Shown here one piece after another: positions 34,221-42,892 of a stretch of DNA of 64,000 nucleotides. This DNA comes from JALZMG01 sp046723555 (GTDB taxonomy: Bacteria > Actinomycetota > Acidimicrobiia > Acidimicrobiales > Ilumatobacteraceae). Under the pieces are notes generated by a model, which made no database searches, was not told the origin of the DNA, and saw only the letters and a list, made by a program, of their open reading frames with translations. Both the position numbers and the translations under genes were made by a program. Every line of letters starts with the position of its first letter. The first letter of the stretch is position 1. The DNA is taken from NCBI GenBank assembly GCA_046723555.1, contig JBKOUV010000016.1, forward strand, positions 1-64,000. The letters run 5' to 3'.

Positions 34221-35189
34221 TCAGCGGAACTGCGGGATGACGTCGCGGGCGAGCAACGTCAGCGTCTCGGTGTCGGGGTAGTCGGAGCACCACGTGATGA
34301 AGCCCCGGCAGCCGAGGTCGAGGTAGGTCTCGATCTTCTCGCAGACCTGCTCGGGTGTGCCGACGAGGTTGCTGGCCCGCCAGCTCTCGGCGGCCTCGCC
34401 CCACAGGCTCTTGCTCCCCGCCGCCAGCACTTCCGCCTCGGTGCTGCGGATGAAGACCTCGGGTGACCACGTCTTGCGGATCGTGGCCTCGTCCCGTCCG
34501 ACGTCGGCGCAGTGCGCCTTCAGCACCTCCCGCTTGTGTGCCCACACGTCGGGATTTCCGCCGAAGTTCGAGCAGTCGGCGTGACGGGCGACGACCCGCA
34601 GCGTCAACTGTTCACCGCCACCCCCGATCCACACCGGCGGGTGCGGCGCCTGCAGCGGCTTGGGGTCGCAGTTGGCGCGGGACACGTCGTAGTACGCGCC
34701 GCGGTACGTCGTCTCCGGTTCGGTCCACATGCTCTTGACGATCTCGACCGTCTCGCGCAGCATCCCGATGCGATCCTTCGGCGCCGGGAACTCGTAGCCG
34801 TAGCCGCGGTACTCGTTCTCGTACCAGCCGGCGCCGATCCCCCAGTCGAGGCGCCCGCCCGAGATGACGTCGACGTTGGACGTGATCTTCGCCAGCAGCG
34901 AGGGGCTGCGGTAGCTGTTGCACCCCACCATCTGCCCGAGGCGGACGCGGCTGGTCCGCTGGCTGATCGCGGCCATGGTCGTCCAGCATTCGAAGACCGT
35001 CTCGTGGGCTGGGCGGGGGACGTTGTGGAAGTGGTCGTAGACCCAGATCGAGTCGTACCCGAGCTCCTCGGCGAGCACGGCGATCTCGACCGCCTTGATC
35101 CACTTCGCCGCGGCCCCTTCGATGGCGGCGAGCTCCATCTTCCAACCCTGCGGCATGAACGCCCCGAACACGATGGTGTCATCGCTCAT
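34221..35189 (-). CDS. LLM-class flavin/F420-dependent oxidoreductase
   Basis: 322 aa TIM-barrel enzyme of the luciferase-like monooxygenase superfamily. Landmarks are AEELGYDSIWVYDHF, AAISQRTSRVRLGQMV, SPSLLAKITSNVDVISGGRLDWGIGAGWYENEY and PVWIGGGGEQLTLRVVARHAD. The group with these features in actinobacteria usually uses F420. ATG 35189 is chosen over a longer in-frame frame that overlaps the divergent acyl-CoA synthetase. Substrate unknown. The 70-bp gap to the divergent gene would hold both promoters. Confidence 0.85.
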   Translation of the reverse strand: MSDDTIVFGAFMPQGWKMELAAIEGAAAKWIKAVEIAVLAEELGYDSIWVYDHFHNVPRPAHETVFECWTTMAAISQRTSRVRLGQMVGCNSYRSPSLLAKITSNVDVISGGRLDWGIGAGWYENEYRGYGYEFPAPKDRIGMLRETVEIVKSMWTEPETTYRGAYYDVSRANCDPKPLQAPHPPVWIGGGGEQLTLRVVARHADCSNFGGNPDVWAHKREVLKAHCADVGRDEATIRKTWSPEVFIRSTEAEVLAAGSKSLWGEAAESWRASNLVGTPEQVCEKIETYLDLGCRGFITWCSDYPDTETLTLLARDVIPQFR

Positions 35190-35259
35190 CACCCGCAACG
35201 TAGTGTCACGCGGCGGCGGGTTCGGACTCCGTGCTCGGACTGTCCTACCGTCGGGTTGC

Positions 35260-36882
35260 ATGGCGGAACCGGACGTCGCCACGGTGCACGAGGCGATCGC
35301 CGAGCAGCGTCGGGACGCGGTGTGCCTGGTGGCGGGAGGCCGGCGGCTGACGTGGACCGACGTCTCGGACCGCACCCGCCGGCTGGCCAACCACCTCGTC
35401 GCCCACGGGCTCGGGTGCCACACCGAACGGGACCGCCTGGCCGGGCACGAGAGCGGGCAGGACCACCTCGCCATCTACCTGCACAACGGGAACGAGTTCC
35501 TCGAGAGCATGCTCGGCGCGTTCAAGGCCCGGGTCGCTCCGGTCAACGTCAACTACCGCTACGTGACCGACGAGCTGCGCTACCTCCTCAGCGACTGCGG
35601 GGCGGCGGCGATCGTCGTGCACTCGGCGCTCGCCCCGACCCTCGCCGCGGTCCGTGACGCGCTCCCCGGGCTCCGGCTGATCCTCCAGGTCGGCGACGAC
35701 TCGGGCCACGACCTGTTGCCGGGGGCGACGTGGTACGAGGACGCCCTCGCCGCGTCATCGGGTCGGCGGCCGGACGTGCCGTGGGACCCGGACGACCTGT
35801 ACGTGCTGTACACGGGCGGCACCACCGGCCGACCCAAGGGTGTGCTCTGGCGCAACGGCGACGCGTTGGTCGAGTGCTTCGGCGGATCGACTGCGGCGAC
35901 CGACGTGGCCGGATTCGTCGCCGAGGCCAGTGGCGGGTTCCGGACCCTCGTCACCCCGCCGTTGATGCACGGCGCCGGCCAGTGGGTGGCGTTCCGGACG
36001 TGGTTGAGCGGCGGGAGCGTGTTCGTGGGCTCCCGCCTCGGCCGGCTCGACCCGCCGGACGTGTGGCGGACGATCGAGCGCGAGCGGATCGAGTTCGTGC
36101 TGATCGCCGGGGACGCCTTCGCCGGCGCGCTCCTCGACGAGCTCGACCGACATTCGTACGACCTGTCCAGCCTCAACGTCGTCCTGTCCGGCGGGGCGGC
36201 GCTGTCACTCCCGCACAAGCAGGCCCTGCTCGAGCGCCTGCCGACCGTGATGCTCGTGGACGGGCTCGGGTCGTCGGAGGCCGGTGGCCAGCTCGCCCAC
36301 GTGTCGACCGCGAGCCGGGCGGCGTCGGGCCGGTTCCCATCGCGGCCGGGCAACCACGTGCTCTCGGCCGCGCTCGATCGTGAGCTGGCCGCCGGCGAGG
36401 ACGAGGTCGGCTGGCTGGCGAAGTCCGGGCGGATGGCGCTCGGCTACCTCGGCGACCCGGAGGCCACGGCGCAGACGTACCCGGTGATCGGCGGCCGGCG
36501 GTACGCGGTGCCCGGCGACCGGGCGCGGCTGGACGCCGGCGGCGAGATCGAGCTGTGCGGTCGCGACGCGGTCACGATCGTCTCGGGCGGGGAGAAGATC
36601 TTCGCCGAGGAGGTGGAGGCGGCGATCAAGACTCATCCCGCCGTCTACGACTGCGTCGTCGCCGGCCGGCCGAGCGAGCGCTGGGGCGACGAGGTGGTCG
36701 CGGTCGTGCGCCGGCGCCACGGATCCGACGTCGAGGCCGCCCAACTGCTCGACGCGGCGGCTCAGAAGCTCGCCCGGTACAAACTCCCGAAGGCGATCGT
36801 GTTCGTCGACGCGATCGAGCGCTCGCCGTCGGGCAAGGCCGACTACCGCTGGGCGCGGGAGATCGTCGCCGCGCACTCGTAG
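35260..36882 (+). CDS. Acyl-CoA synthetase (FadD-like)
   Basis: 540 aa AMP-forming synthetase. Core motif VLYTGGTTGRPKGVLWR, PPLMHGAGQW, VDGLGSSEAGG in the adenine-binding place, PGDRARLDAGGEIELCGRDAVTIVSGGEKIF and ERSPSGKADYRWA with the catalytic Lys. The TGG in the P-loop and the LMHGAG box match mycobacterial FadD-type steroid or fatty acid ligases. ATG 35260. The menaquinone gene menG follows 10 bases after the stop, so the two may share a transcript, though no pathway link is obvious. Confidence 0.88.
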   Translation: MAEPDVATVHEAIAEQRRDAVCLVAGGRRLTWTDVSDRTRRLANHLVAHGLGCHTERDRLAGHESGQDHLAIYLHNGNEFLESMLGAFKARVAPVNVNYRYVTDELRYLLSDCGAAAIVVHSALAPTLAAVRDALPGLRLILQVGDDSGHDLLPGATWYEDALAASSGRRPDVPWDPDDLYVLYTGGTTGRPKGVLWRNGDALVECFGGSTAATDVAGFVAEASGGFRTLVTPPLMHGAGQWVAFRTWLSGGSVFVGSRLGRLDPPDVWRTIERERIEFVLIAGDAFAGALLDELDRHSYDLSSLNVVLSGGAALSLPHKQALLERLPTVMLVDGLGSSEAGGQLAHVSTASRAASGRFPSRPGNHVLSAALDRELAAGEDEVGWLAKSGRMALGYLGDPEATAQTYPVIGGRRYAVPGDRARLDAGGEIELCGRDAVTIVSGGEKIFAEEVEAAIKTHPAVYDCVVAGRPSERWGDEVVAVVRRRHGSDVEAAQLLDAAAQKLARYKLPKAIVFVDAIERSPSGKADYRWAREIVAAHS

Positions 36883-36892
36883 TCTGCATTCG

Positions 36893-37603
36893 ATGGCTGC
36901 GCCGACGTCGTGGGACCGCGACACCCTCCCGCAGGGCGACGAGAAGCGCGACGCGGTGCGTGACATGTTCGACGCCATCGCCCCCCGGTACGACCTGGTG
37001 AACCGGGTGATGACGTTCCGCCTCGACGTGCGGTGGCGGCGGCAGGCGGTGCGGGCACTCCAGCTCCCCCCCGGGAGCCTGGTCCTCGACCTGGCCAGCG
37101 GCACCGGGGACCTGTGCGCCGACGTCCGGGACGCCGGCCACCGGCCGATCTCGATCGACCTCAGCGCCGGCATGCTGCGCGCCGATCACAGCGGGGCGCC
37201 GCGGGTGCAGGCCGACATCGTCCGGCTGCCGGTCCCCGACGGCATCGCCGACGGGGCGACGTGCGGGTTCGCGTTGCGCAACCTCGTCGCCCTCGATCCA
37301 TTCTTCGCCGAGCTCGGCCGGGTGGTGCGGCCGGGTGGCCGGATCGCCTTGCTCGACGTGGGCGTGCCGCCGAACCGGGTGGTGCGCTGGGGTCACCGCG
37401 TGTACTTCGGGCGGGTGGTGCCGCGGATCGGTGGCTGGCTGTCGGACCCCGCCGCCTACCGCTACCTGCCGCGCAGCGTGGCCTACTTGCCCGAGCCGGC
37501 GGAGATGGTGGCGATGCTGCGCCGCGCCGGGTTCGGCGACGCCTCGCACCGGACCCTCAGCGGCGGGATCACCCAGCTCCTCACCGGCACGCGCGATCGC
37601 TGA
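36893..37603 (+). CDS. menG: Demethylmenaquinone methyltransferase
   Basis: 236 aa SAM-dependent enzyme for the last step of menaquinone synthesis (ubiE family). MFDAIAPRYDLVNRVMTFRLDVRWRR is the UbiE signature 1, VLDLASGTGDLCAD the SAM loop, and FALRNLVALDPFFAELGRVVRPGGRIALLDV signature 2 (with LRNL where many have VRNV). ATG 36893. Stop and menF start overlap in TGATG. It opens the menaquinone block. Confidence 0.93.
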   Translation: MAAPTSWDRDTLPQGDEKRDAVRDMFDAIAPRYDLVNRVMTFRLDVRWRRQAVRALQLPPGSLVLDLASGTGDLCADVRDAGHRPISIDLSAGMLRADHSGAPRVQADIVRLPVPDGIADGATCGFALRNLVALDPFFAELGRVVRPGGRIALLDVGVPPNRVVRWGHRVYFGRVVPRIGGWLSDPAAYRYLPRSVAYLPEPAEMVAMLRRAGFGDASHRTLSGGITQLLTGTRDR

Positions 37604-38805
37604 TGCGCGCGATCACCCGTCCCGCTGACGACGCCGTCGCCGCGCTCGACCTCAACGACATCGCGCGCGACGACGGCTTCCTGTTCGTCCGGAACGGGGC
37701 CGGGATCGCCGGGCGCGGCGTCGCCGCGCGGATCGCCGTGGAGGCCGGTCCGGCGTTCCTCGCCTCGATCGAGCACGTCGACGAGCGCGGCGGTGCGGGC
37801 GCGGGTGCCGGCGCTGGTCCGATCGCGATCGGTTGGGTCCCGTTCACCCCCGGCGCGCCCGGTGAGCTGGTCGTCCCCGCCGTGGTGGTTGGCAAGGGGC
37901 CGGACGAACGGCACTGGGTGACGAGCATCGACGGCGCCGATGAGGAGCTGGCGCCGCCTCGTCCGCCCCAACCGTCGGCGGCCGGCTACCGGATCGAACC
38001 GGTGACGCCGGTCGAGCAGTACCTGGAAGCCGTGCGGGCGGCCCGGGACGCGGTGCGCGACGGGGGTCTGACGAAGGCGGTGATCGCCCGTGAGATCTTG
38101 GTCGTCGCCGATCGGCCGATCGATCGCCACAGCGTGCTTCATCGGCTGAAGGCGTCGTTCGGGTCGAGTTACCGCTTCGCCGTCGACGGGTTCGTCGGCG
38201 CGTCCCCGGAGCTGCTCGTCGAGGTCGACGGCCCGGACGTGCGGTCGCGCCCACTCGCCGGCACCGCGCCGCGGACCGGTGACATCGAGCGCGACGCCGA
38301 GATCGCCGAGGCGCTGGTGGCGAGCACGAAGAACCAGGTCGAGCACCGGGTGGTGATCGACGTCGTCCACGACACCCTGCTGCCGTGGTGCAGCTACCTC
38401 GACTGGGAGCCCGACCCGTCGATCGTCACGGTGGCGAACGTGCAGCACCTCGGGACCCGGATCGAGGGGCGGCTGTCGTCGCCACCGCCGAGCGTGCTCG
38501 AGTTGGTGCGGGCGCTGAGCCCGACGCCGGCGCTGGGCGGGCACCCGCGGGACGAGGCGCTGGCGCTCATCGCCAAGGTCGAAGGCGTGGAGCGGGACCG
38601 CTACGGGGGCGCCGTCGGGTGGGTCGACGCCGCGGGCAACGGCACTTGGGCGGTCGCCATCCGGTGCGCCGACCTGTCGGACGACCGCTGCCGAGCCCGG
38701 CTCCACGCCGGCGGGGGCATCGTCGCCGACAGCGATCCCCTCGTCGAGCTCGCCGAGACCCAGGCCAAGTTCCAGGCGATGCTGTCCGCGCTCATCCGCC
38801 CCTAG
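37603..38805 (+). CDS. menF: Isochorismate synthase
   Basis: 400 aa chorismate-binding enzyme that converts chorismate to isochorismate, the entry to menaquinone synthesis. The C-terminal domain has KAVIAREILVVADRPID, YRFAVDGFVGASPELLVEV, RPLAGTAPRTGD, STKNQVEHRVVIDVVHDTL, PTPALGGHPRDEA and AGGGIVADSDP. The N-terminal third is less conserved and contains a Gly/Ala run (GGAGAGAGAGP). ATG 37603 overlaps the menG stop. A convergent menD follows across palindromic element A, which may stop both transcripts. Confidence 0.92.
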   Translation: MRAITRPADDAVAALDLNDIARDDGFLFVRNGAGIAGRGVAARIAVEAGPAFLASIEHVDERGGAGAGAGAGPIAIGWVPFTPGAPGELVVPAVVVGKGPDERHWVTSIDGADEELAPPRPPQPSAAGYRIEPVTPVEQYLEAVRAARDAVRDGGLTKAVIAREILVVADRPIDRHSVLHRLKASFGSSYRFAVDGFVGASPELLVEVDGPDVRSRPLAGTAPRTGDIERDAEIAEALVASTKNQVEHRVVIDVVHDTLLPWCSYLDWEPDPSIVTVANVQHLGTRIEGRLSSPPPSVLELVRALSPTPALGGHPRDEALALIAKVEGVERDRYGGAVGWVDAAGNGTWAVAIRCADLSDDRCRARLHAGGGIVADSDPLVELAETQAKFQAMLSALIRP

Positions 38806-38809
38806 GCAT

Positions 38810-38886
38810 CCGAGGGTTTCACGCCATCCGAGGGTTTCGCGCGACACGTGTCTGCAGGAGACCCTCGGATGACACGAAACCCTCGG
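38810..38886. repeat. Intergenic palindromic element, family A, copy 2
   Basis: CCGAGGGTTTC at 38810 and 38828, inverted GAGACCCTCGG at 38858 and GAAACCCTCGG at 38876; both pairs are spaced 18 nt. The inner arms extend to a 14-nt stem with one mismatch (CATCCGAGGGTTTC against GAGACCCTCGGATG). The centre is CGACACGTGTCTGCAG. It exactly fills the menF-menD convergent gap, so a bidirectional terminator role fits. Confidence 0.92.
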
Positions 38887-38892
38887 GTGGGG

Positions 38893-40539
38893 TCAGCCGA
38901 GGGCGGCGACGACGGCGGCGTTGAGCGCGGCGTGGACGGCGACGTTGTCCTGGCGGTTGGTGGGGATGCGGGTCACGGACGGGCCGGGCTTGGCGATCCG
39001 CTCGGCGAGCTCGTCCGCCGTCGTCACCGTCACGGCGTCGAGCCCGTGGGCACCGGCGAGGGCGACGACGTCGGTGCCGTGCGGGGTCCCGAAGAGCTGC
39101 TCGAACCGCTTCTCGGGCAGATCGGTCGCCTGGGGCAAGAACGAGAAGATCCCGCCGCCGTCGTTGTCGACGACGACGATCCGCAGGTCGACGCCCCGAC
39201 TCCGGAGCGCGGTGAGCGCCCCGCCGTCGTGGAGGAAGGCGATGTCGCCGACGAGGGCCACGGTCGGCACCCGGCGAAGGGCCACACCCAGCGCGGTCGA
39301 GACCACGCCGTCGATCCCGTTGGCGCCCCGGTTGGCGTGAGCCCGCGCCGACGGGCCTCCATACCACTCCAGGTCGCGGACGGGCATCGACGAGGCCACC
39401 ACGAGCTCCGCGTCCGACGGCAGTGAACGGGCGATGGTTCGGGCCACCGCCGGCTCGGTCAGCGCAGGTTGGTCGTCGAGCACTGCATCGATCGCCCGCT
39501 CGGCCCGCTCGGCGGCGTGGCGCCATCGGGCCAACCACGGCGTGCCGGTCGCGCCACTGACCTTTCCAGCCAGCACCGGCACGGCGAGTGGGTCGAGACG
39601 GGCGGCGACGCCGTGATCCGGGTCGATCTCGCCCGGGCCGCCGACCTGCACCATGGTTGCGCCCGAGCGCCCGATCCACTCGGCGAGCACCTTCGACGCG
39701 GCCGGGCGGCCGACCCGCACGACGACGTGTGGCGAATGGTCGGCGGCGAACCCAGGATGCCGCAGCAGCGCGTCGAACGAGCCGACGGCGCCGGTCCGAC
39801 CCCGTAGCTCGGACGCGGGGTCGGCCAGTACCGGCCATTGCGTCGCCGCGGCGAGCGCGGCCACGTCGTCGGGGCCGACGCCGCTGCGGCCGCCGGCGAG
39901 GATCACGCCTCGCACCTGATCGAGTGCCGCGATCACGTCGTCGGAGAGGACGGGAAGCGGGCGATCGTGCGCGGTCCAGCCCCCGACCGCGCGACGGGGC
40001 GGCAGCGCTCCGGGGCGGCCGACGAGCGGGTCGCGGAACGGCAGGTTGAGATGCACCGGCCCCGTCGCCGCGGCCTCGATCGCCCGCCGGGCCAGCGACC
40101 GCCACGTCGACGCCAAGGCGGCGTCGGCGACACCGGGATCGTGGAACCACCGCACCGCGTGTCCGTACAAGTGGGTCTGGTCGATCGTCTGTGGCGCGCC
40201 GACGTCGCGCAGCTCCGGAGGCCGGTCCGCGGTGACGACGAGCATCGGGACCGCGGACAGGTCGGCCTCCACGACCGCCGGATGGAAGTTCGCGGCCGCC
40301 GTGCCGCTCGTGCACAGCAGCACCGCCGGCGTCCCGGACAGCCCGAGGCCGAGGGCGACGAACGCCGCCGCCCGCTCGTCGTGGACGACGTGGACCGCCA
40401 CGTCCGCCCGCTCGGCGAGGGCGAGGGCCAGCGGCGTGTTCCGACTGCCCGGCGCCACCACGGCGTGCCGCACCCCCCGCTCCGCCCACTCGTCGACGAG
40501 GGTCGTGCAGAACGTCGCCTGCGCGGTCACCTCACTCAT
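38893..40539 (-). CDS. menD: SEPHCHC synthase (MenD)
   Basis: 548 aa TPP enzyme that joins isochorismate and 2-oxoglutarate to form SEPHCHC. The N-terminus HAVVAPGSRNTPLALALA is diagnostic, HDERAAAFVALGLG has the TPP-activating Glu, CTSGTAAANFHPAV and TADRPPELRDVGAPQTIDQ follow, and the C-terminal TPP motif is ALVGDIAFLHDGGAL...VVVDNDGGGIFSFLPQ. ATG 40539. It is transcribed away from frnE/menH with a 34-bp divergent gap, so the two strands share a promoter region. Confidence 0.95.
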   Translation of the reverse strand: MSEVTAQATFCTTLVDEWAERGVRHAVVAPGSRNTPLALALAERADVAVHVVHDERAAAFVALGLGLSGTPAVLLCTSGTAAANFHPAVVEADLSAVPMLVVTADRPPELRDVGAPQTIDQTHLYGHAVRWFHDPGVADAALASTWRSLARRAIEAAATGPVHLNLPFRDPLVGRPGALPPRRAVGGWTAHDRPLPVLSDDVIAALDQVRGVILAGGRSGVGPDDVAALAAATQWPVLADPASELRGRTGAVGSFDALLRHPGFAADHSPHVVVRVGRPAASKVLAEWIGRSGATMVQVGGPGEIDPDHGVAARLDPLAVPVLAGKVSGATGTPWLARWRHAAERAERAIDAVLDDQPALTEPAVARTIARSLPSDAELVVASSMPVRDLEWYGGPSARAHANRGANGIDGVVSTALGVALRRVPTVALVGDIAFLHDGGALTALRSRGVDLRIVVVDNDGGGIFSFLPQATDLPEKRFEQLFGTPHGTDVVALAGAHGLDAVTVTTADELAERIAKPGPSVTRIPTNRQDNVAVHAALNAAVVAALG

Positions 40540-40573
40540 GGTGGTCGACGATACGGGCCGTAGCGTGAAGGGC

Positions 40574-41248
40574 GTGATCGTCGAGGTGTGGTCCGACGTC
40601 GTCTGCCCGTGGTGCTACATCGGCAAGCGCCGCTTCGAGGCCGCGGCCGCCCGGCTCGCCGACGACACCGACTTCCACCACCAGCTGGACGTCGTGTACC
40701 GGCCCTTCCAGCTCGACCCGAACGCGCCTCCGGGAACGACGATGCCGGCACCGGAGGCATACGCCCGCAAGTTCGGCGGACCCGAGCGAGCCGCCGCGAT
40801 CATCGACCACGTGACCGGCATCGCCGCCGCCGCGGGCCTCGAGTTCCACCTCGAGCTGGCCCAGCGGGCCAACACGCGCGACGCCCACCGGGTCCTGTGG
40901 TACGCGCGGCAGAGCGGACCCCCGGGCGCGCAGGTCGCCTTGAAGGAACGGCTGCTGGCCGCCTACTTCACCGACGGATCGAACGTCGCCGATCCCGACC
41001 TGCTCGCCACCGAGGCCACCCGCGTGGGACTCGATCGCGAGGATGTCCTCCGGATGCTCGCCGGCGACGAAGGGGTCGCCGAAGTTGCCGAGGCGTTGGC
41101 GGTCGCCGCGGAGGCCGGGATCACCGCGGTTCCGACGTACGTCATCGACGGTCGGTGGTCGATCCCCGGCGCCCAGGACCCGGACGTGTTCGTCCAAGTG
41201 CTGCGCCGCCTCGCCGACCGCGCGGACCGCGCCGAACGTGCCGGCTGA
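40574..41248 (+). CDS. DsbA-family FrnE-like thiol oxidoreductase
   Basis: 224 aa cytosolic thioredoxin-fold protein. The N-terminus IVEVWSDVVCPWCYIGKRRFE contains the CPWC active site; the helical insert has FQLDPNAP and RDAHRVLWYA; the cis-Pro loop is GITAVPTYVIDGRWSIPGAQDPDVF. This set is the 2-hydroxychromene isomerase/FrnE group. GTG 40574 is chosen; a GTG three codons upstream also fits. It overlaps menH by 11 bases, so it is expressed with the menaquinone genes; a direct role in the pathway is not established. Confidence 0.88.
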   Translation: MIVEVWSDVVCPWCYIGKRRFEAAAARLADDTDFHHQLDVVYRPFQLDPNAPPGTTMPAPEAYARKFGGPERAAAIIDHVTGIAAAAGLEFHLELAQRANTRDAHRVLWYARQSGPPGAQVALKERLLAAYFTDGSNVADPDLLATEATRVGLDREDVLRMLAGDEGVAEVAEALAVAAEAGITAVPTYVIDGRWSIPGAQDPDVFVQVLRRLADRADRAERAG

Positions 41249-42032
41249 CGCGCTGGCGTCCACTCGCGGTGGTCGGGGCGAGCGGATCGTGCTCGTCCAC
41301 GGCTTCACCCAGACCGCCCGTGCGTGGGACGTCATCGCGCCGCGGCTGGCCGAGCGGTACGAGGTGGTCGCCGTCGACGCGCCCGGCCACGGTGACTCCG
41401 GCGCCGTCCGCGCCGACCTTCCGTCAGCCGCCCGAATGCTCGGTGCCACCGGCGGGCCGGCGACCTACGTCGGCTACTCGATGGGCGGCCGGCTGTGCCT
41501 CCACCTCGCCGTCGCCCACCCCGACCTCGTCCGCCGGCTCGTCCTCGTCAGCACCACGGCCGGGATCGAGGATCCGACCGAGCGGGCCGCCCGTCGTCAG
41601 TCCGACGAGGCCCTCGCCGCGTCGATCGAGCGGGACGGGGTCGACGCCTTCCTCGATCGCTGGCTCGCCCTCCCACTGTTCGCGACCCTCCCCCGTGACG
41701 CGGCCACTCTCGACGATCGGCGCCGCAACTCCGCCGGCGGGCTGGCGTCCAGCCTGCGCCTGGCCGGCGCCGGAGCCCAGGAGTCGCTGTGGGACCGGCT
41801 GGGGGAGCTGCCCATGCCCGTGCTCGTCATCGCCGGCGCGCGCGACGCCAGGTACGTCGCGATCGGCCGGCGGCTGGCGGAGCTGATCCCGCAGTCCGCG
41901 TTCGAGGTGGTCGAGCGCGCCGGACACGCGGTGCACCTCGAACAACCCGACGCCTTCGCCGGTGTCCTCGAGGCCTGGTTAACCGCCGAGGGCCAGACCG
42001 AGCGTGGCCAGCGCGCCGTAGACGAGCTGTAG
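41238..42032 (+). CDS. menH: SHCHC synthase (MenH)
   Basis: 264 aa alpha/beta hydrolase that eliminates pyruvate from SEPHCHC. VLVHGFTQTARAWD forms the oxyanion hole, TYVGYSMGGRLCLHLA has the nucleophilic Ser in the GYSMGGR form characteristic of MenH, and AGHAVHLEQPDAF carries the catalytic His. GTG 41238 is taken because VPADALASTRGG leads straight into the fold. It overlaps frnE in front by 11 bp and the convergent menA gene behind by 54 bp, which encodes its last residues GQTERGQRAVDEL. Confidence 0.88.
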   Translation: MPADALASTRGGRGERIVLVHGFTQTARAWDVIAPRLAERYEVVAVDAPGHGDSGAVRADLPSAARMLGATGGPATYVGYSMGGRLCLHLAVAHPDLVRRLVLVSTTAGIEDPTERAARRQSDEALAASIERDGVDAFLDRWLALPLFATLPRDAATLDDRRRNSAGGLASSLRLAGAGAQESLWDRLGELPMPVLVIAGARDARYVAIGRRLAELIPQSAFEVVERAGHAVHLEQPDAFAGVLEAWLTAEGQTERGQRAVDEL

Positions 42033-42866
42033 CCGGCCGGTCGCGACGAGGACGGCGATGAGGGCGCGGCCACTGGCGCCGGCCCGCACCGCCCGCACGG
42101 GCGGCACCGCCGCGCCGGCGGCCAGCAGGGCGAGGAGCACCTCGGACCGCCACCCGACGCCGGCCCCGATCGCGAGGGCGAACGCCGCGACGATCAACCC
42201 GACGTAGAGCCACCGCGTCCGCGCGTCACCAATCCGCACCGCGAGCGTGCGCTTGCCGGCCGCGGCGTCCGACGGGATGTCGCGCAGGTTGTTCACGACG
42301 AGCAGTGCGCAGGAGAGACATCCGGCCGCGCATCCCATCACCACGCTGAGCCCGGTGATCCGCTCCACCGCGACGTAGGTCGTGCCTACGGTGGCGACGA
42401 GGCCGAAGAAGACGAACACGAACAGTTCCCCGAACCCGGCGTAGCCGTACGGCCGGGGTCCCCCGGTGTAGAACCAGGCCGCGGCGATGCTCGCCGCTCC
42501 GACCGCGAGCAGCCACCACGACGTGGTCGCGGCGAGCGCCAGCCCGGCGACGCCGGCGACGCCGAACGCGATGAACGCGGCCCGCCTGACCTCCCGGGGC
42601 GTCGCCAGTCCCGACGCGACCAGCCGCACCGGACCCACCCGGGCGCGGTCGGTGCCGCGCACGCCGTCGCTGTAGTCATTGGCGTAGTTGACGCCGACCT
42701 GCAGGGCGAGGCTCACGACCAACGCCGCCGCCACTCGCCACCAGACGATCGAACCTTCGCCGACCGCGGCCGCGGCGCCGATCGCGACCGGAACGACGGC
42801 GGCCGGGAGCGTGCGGGGACGCGCGCCGACGAACCAATGCCGGGCCGCTGGTGCCTTGCTGGTCAC
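41979..42866 (-). CDS. menA: 1,4-dihydroxy-2-naphthoate polyprenyltransferase
   Basis: 295 aa membrane prenyltransferase that attaches the isoprenoid tail to DHNA. About eight to nine helices; N-terminal HWFVGARPRTLPAAVVPVAIG, the first Asp-rich metal site NYANDYSDGVRGTD, then GELFVFVFFGLVATVGTTYV and the second site NNLRDIPSDAAAGKRTLAVRIGD. GTG 42866 starts VTSKAPAARHW; a longer in-frame frame would run over the divergent amidase start. The TAA stop lies inside the menH gene. Divergent gap to the amidase gene is 26 bp. Confidence 0.95.
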   Translation of the reverse strand: MTSKAPAARHWFVGARPRTLPAAVVPVAIGAAAAVGEGSIVWWRVAAALVVSLALQVGVNYANDYSDGVRGTDRARVGPVRLVASGLATPREVRRAAFIAFGVAGVAGLALAATTSWWLLAVGAASIAAAWFYTGGPRPYGYAGFGELFVFVFFGLVATVGTTYVAVERITGLSVVMGCAAGCLSCALLVVNNLRDIPSDAAAGKRTLAVRIGDARTRWLYVGLIVAAFALAIGAGVGWRSEVLLALLAAGAAVPPVRAVRAGASGRALIAVLVATGRLQLVYGALATLGLALGG

Positions 42867-42892
42867 GACCACAAGTGCGTCATGATGGAGCG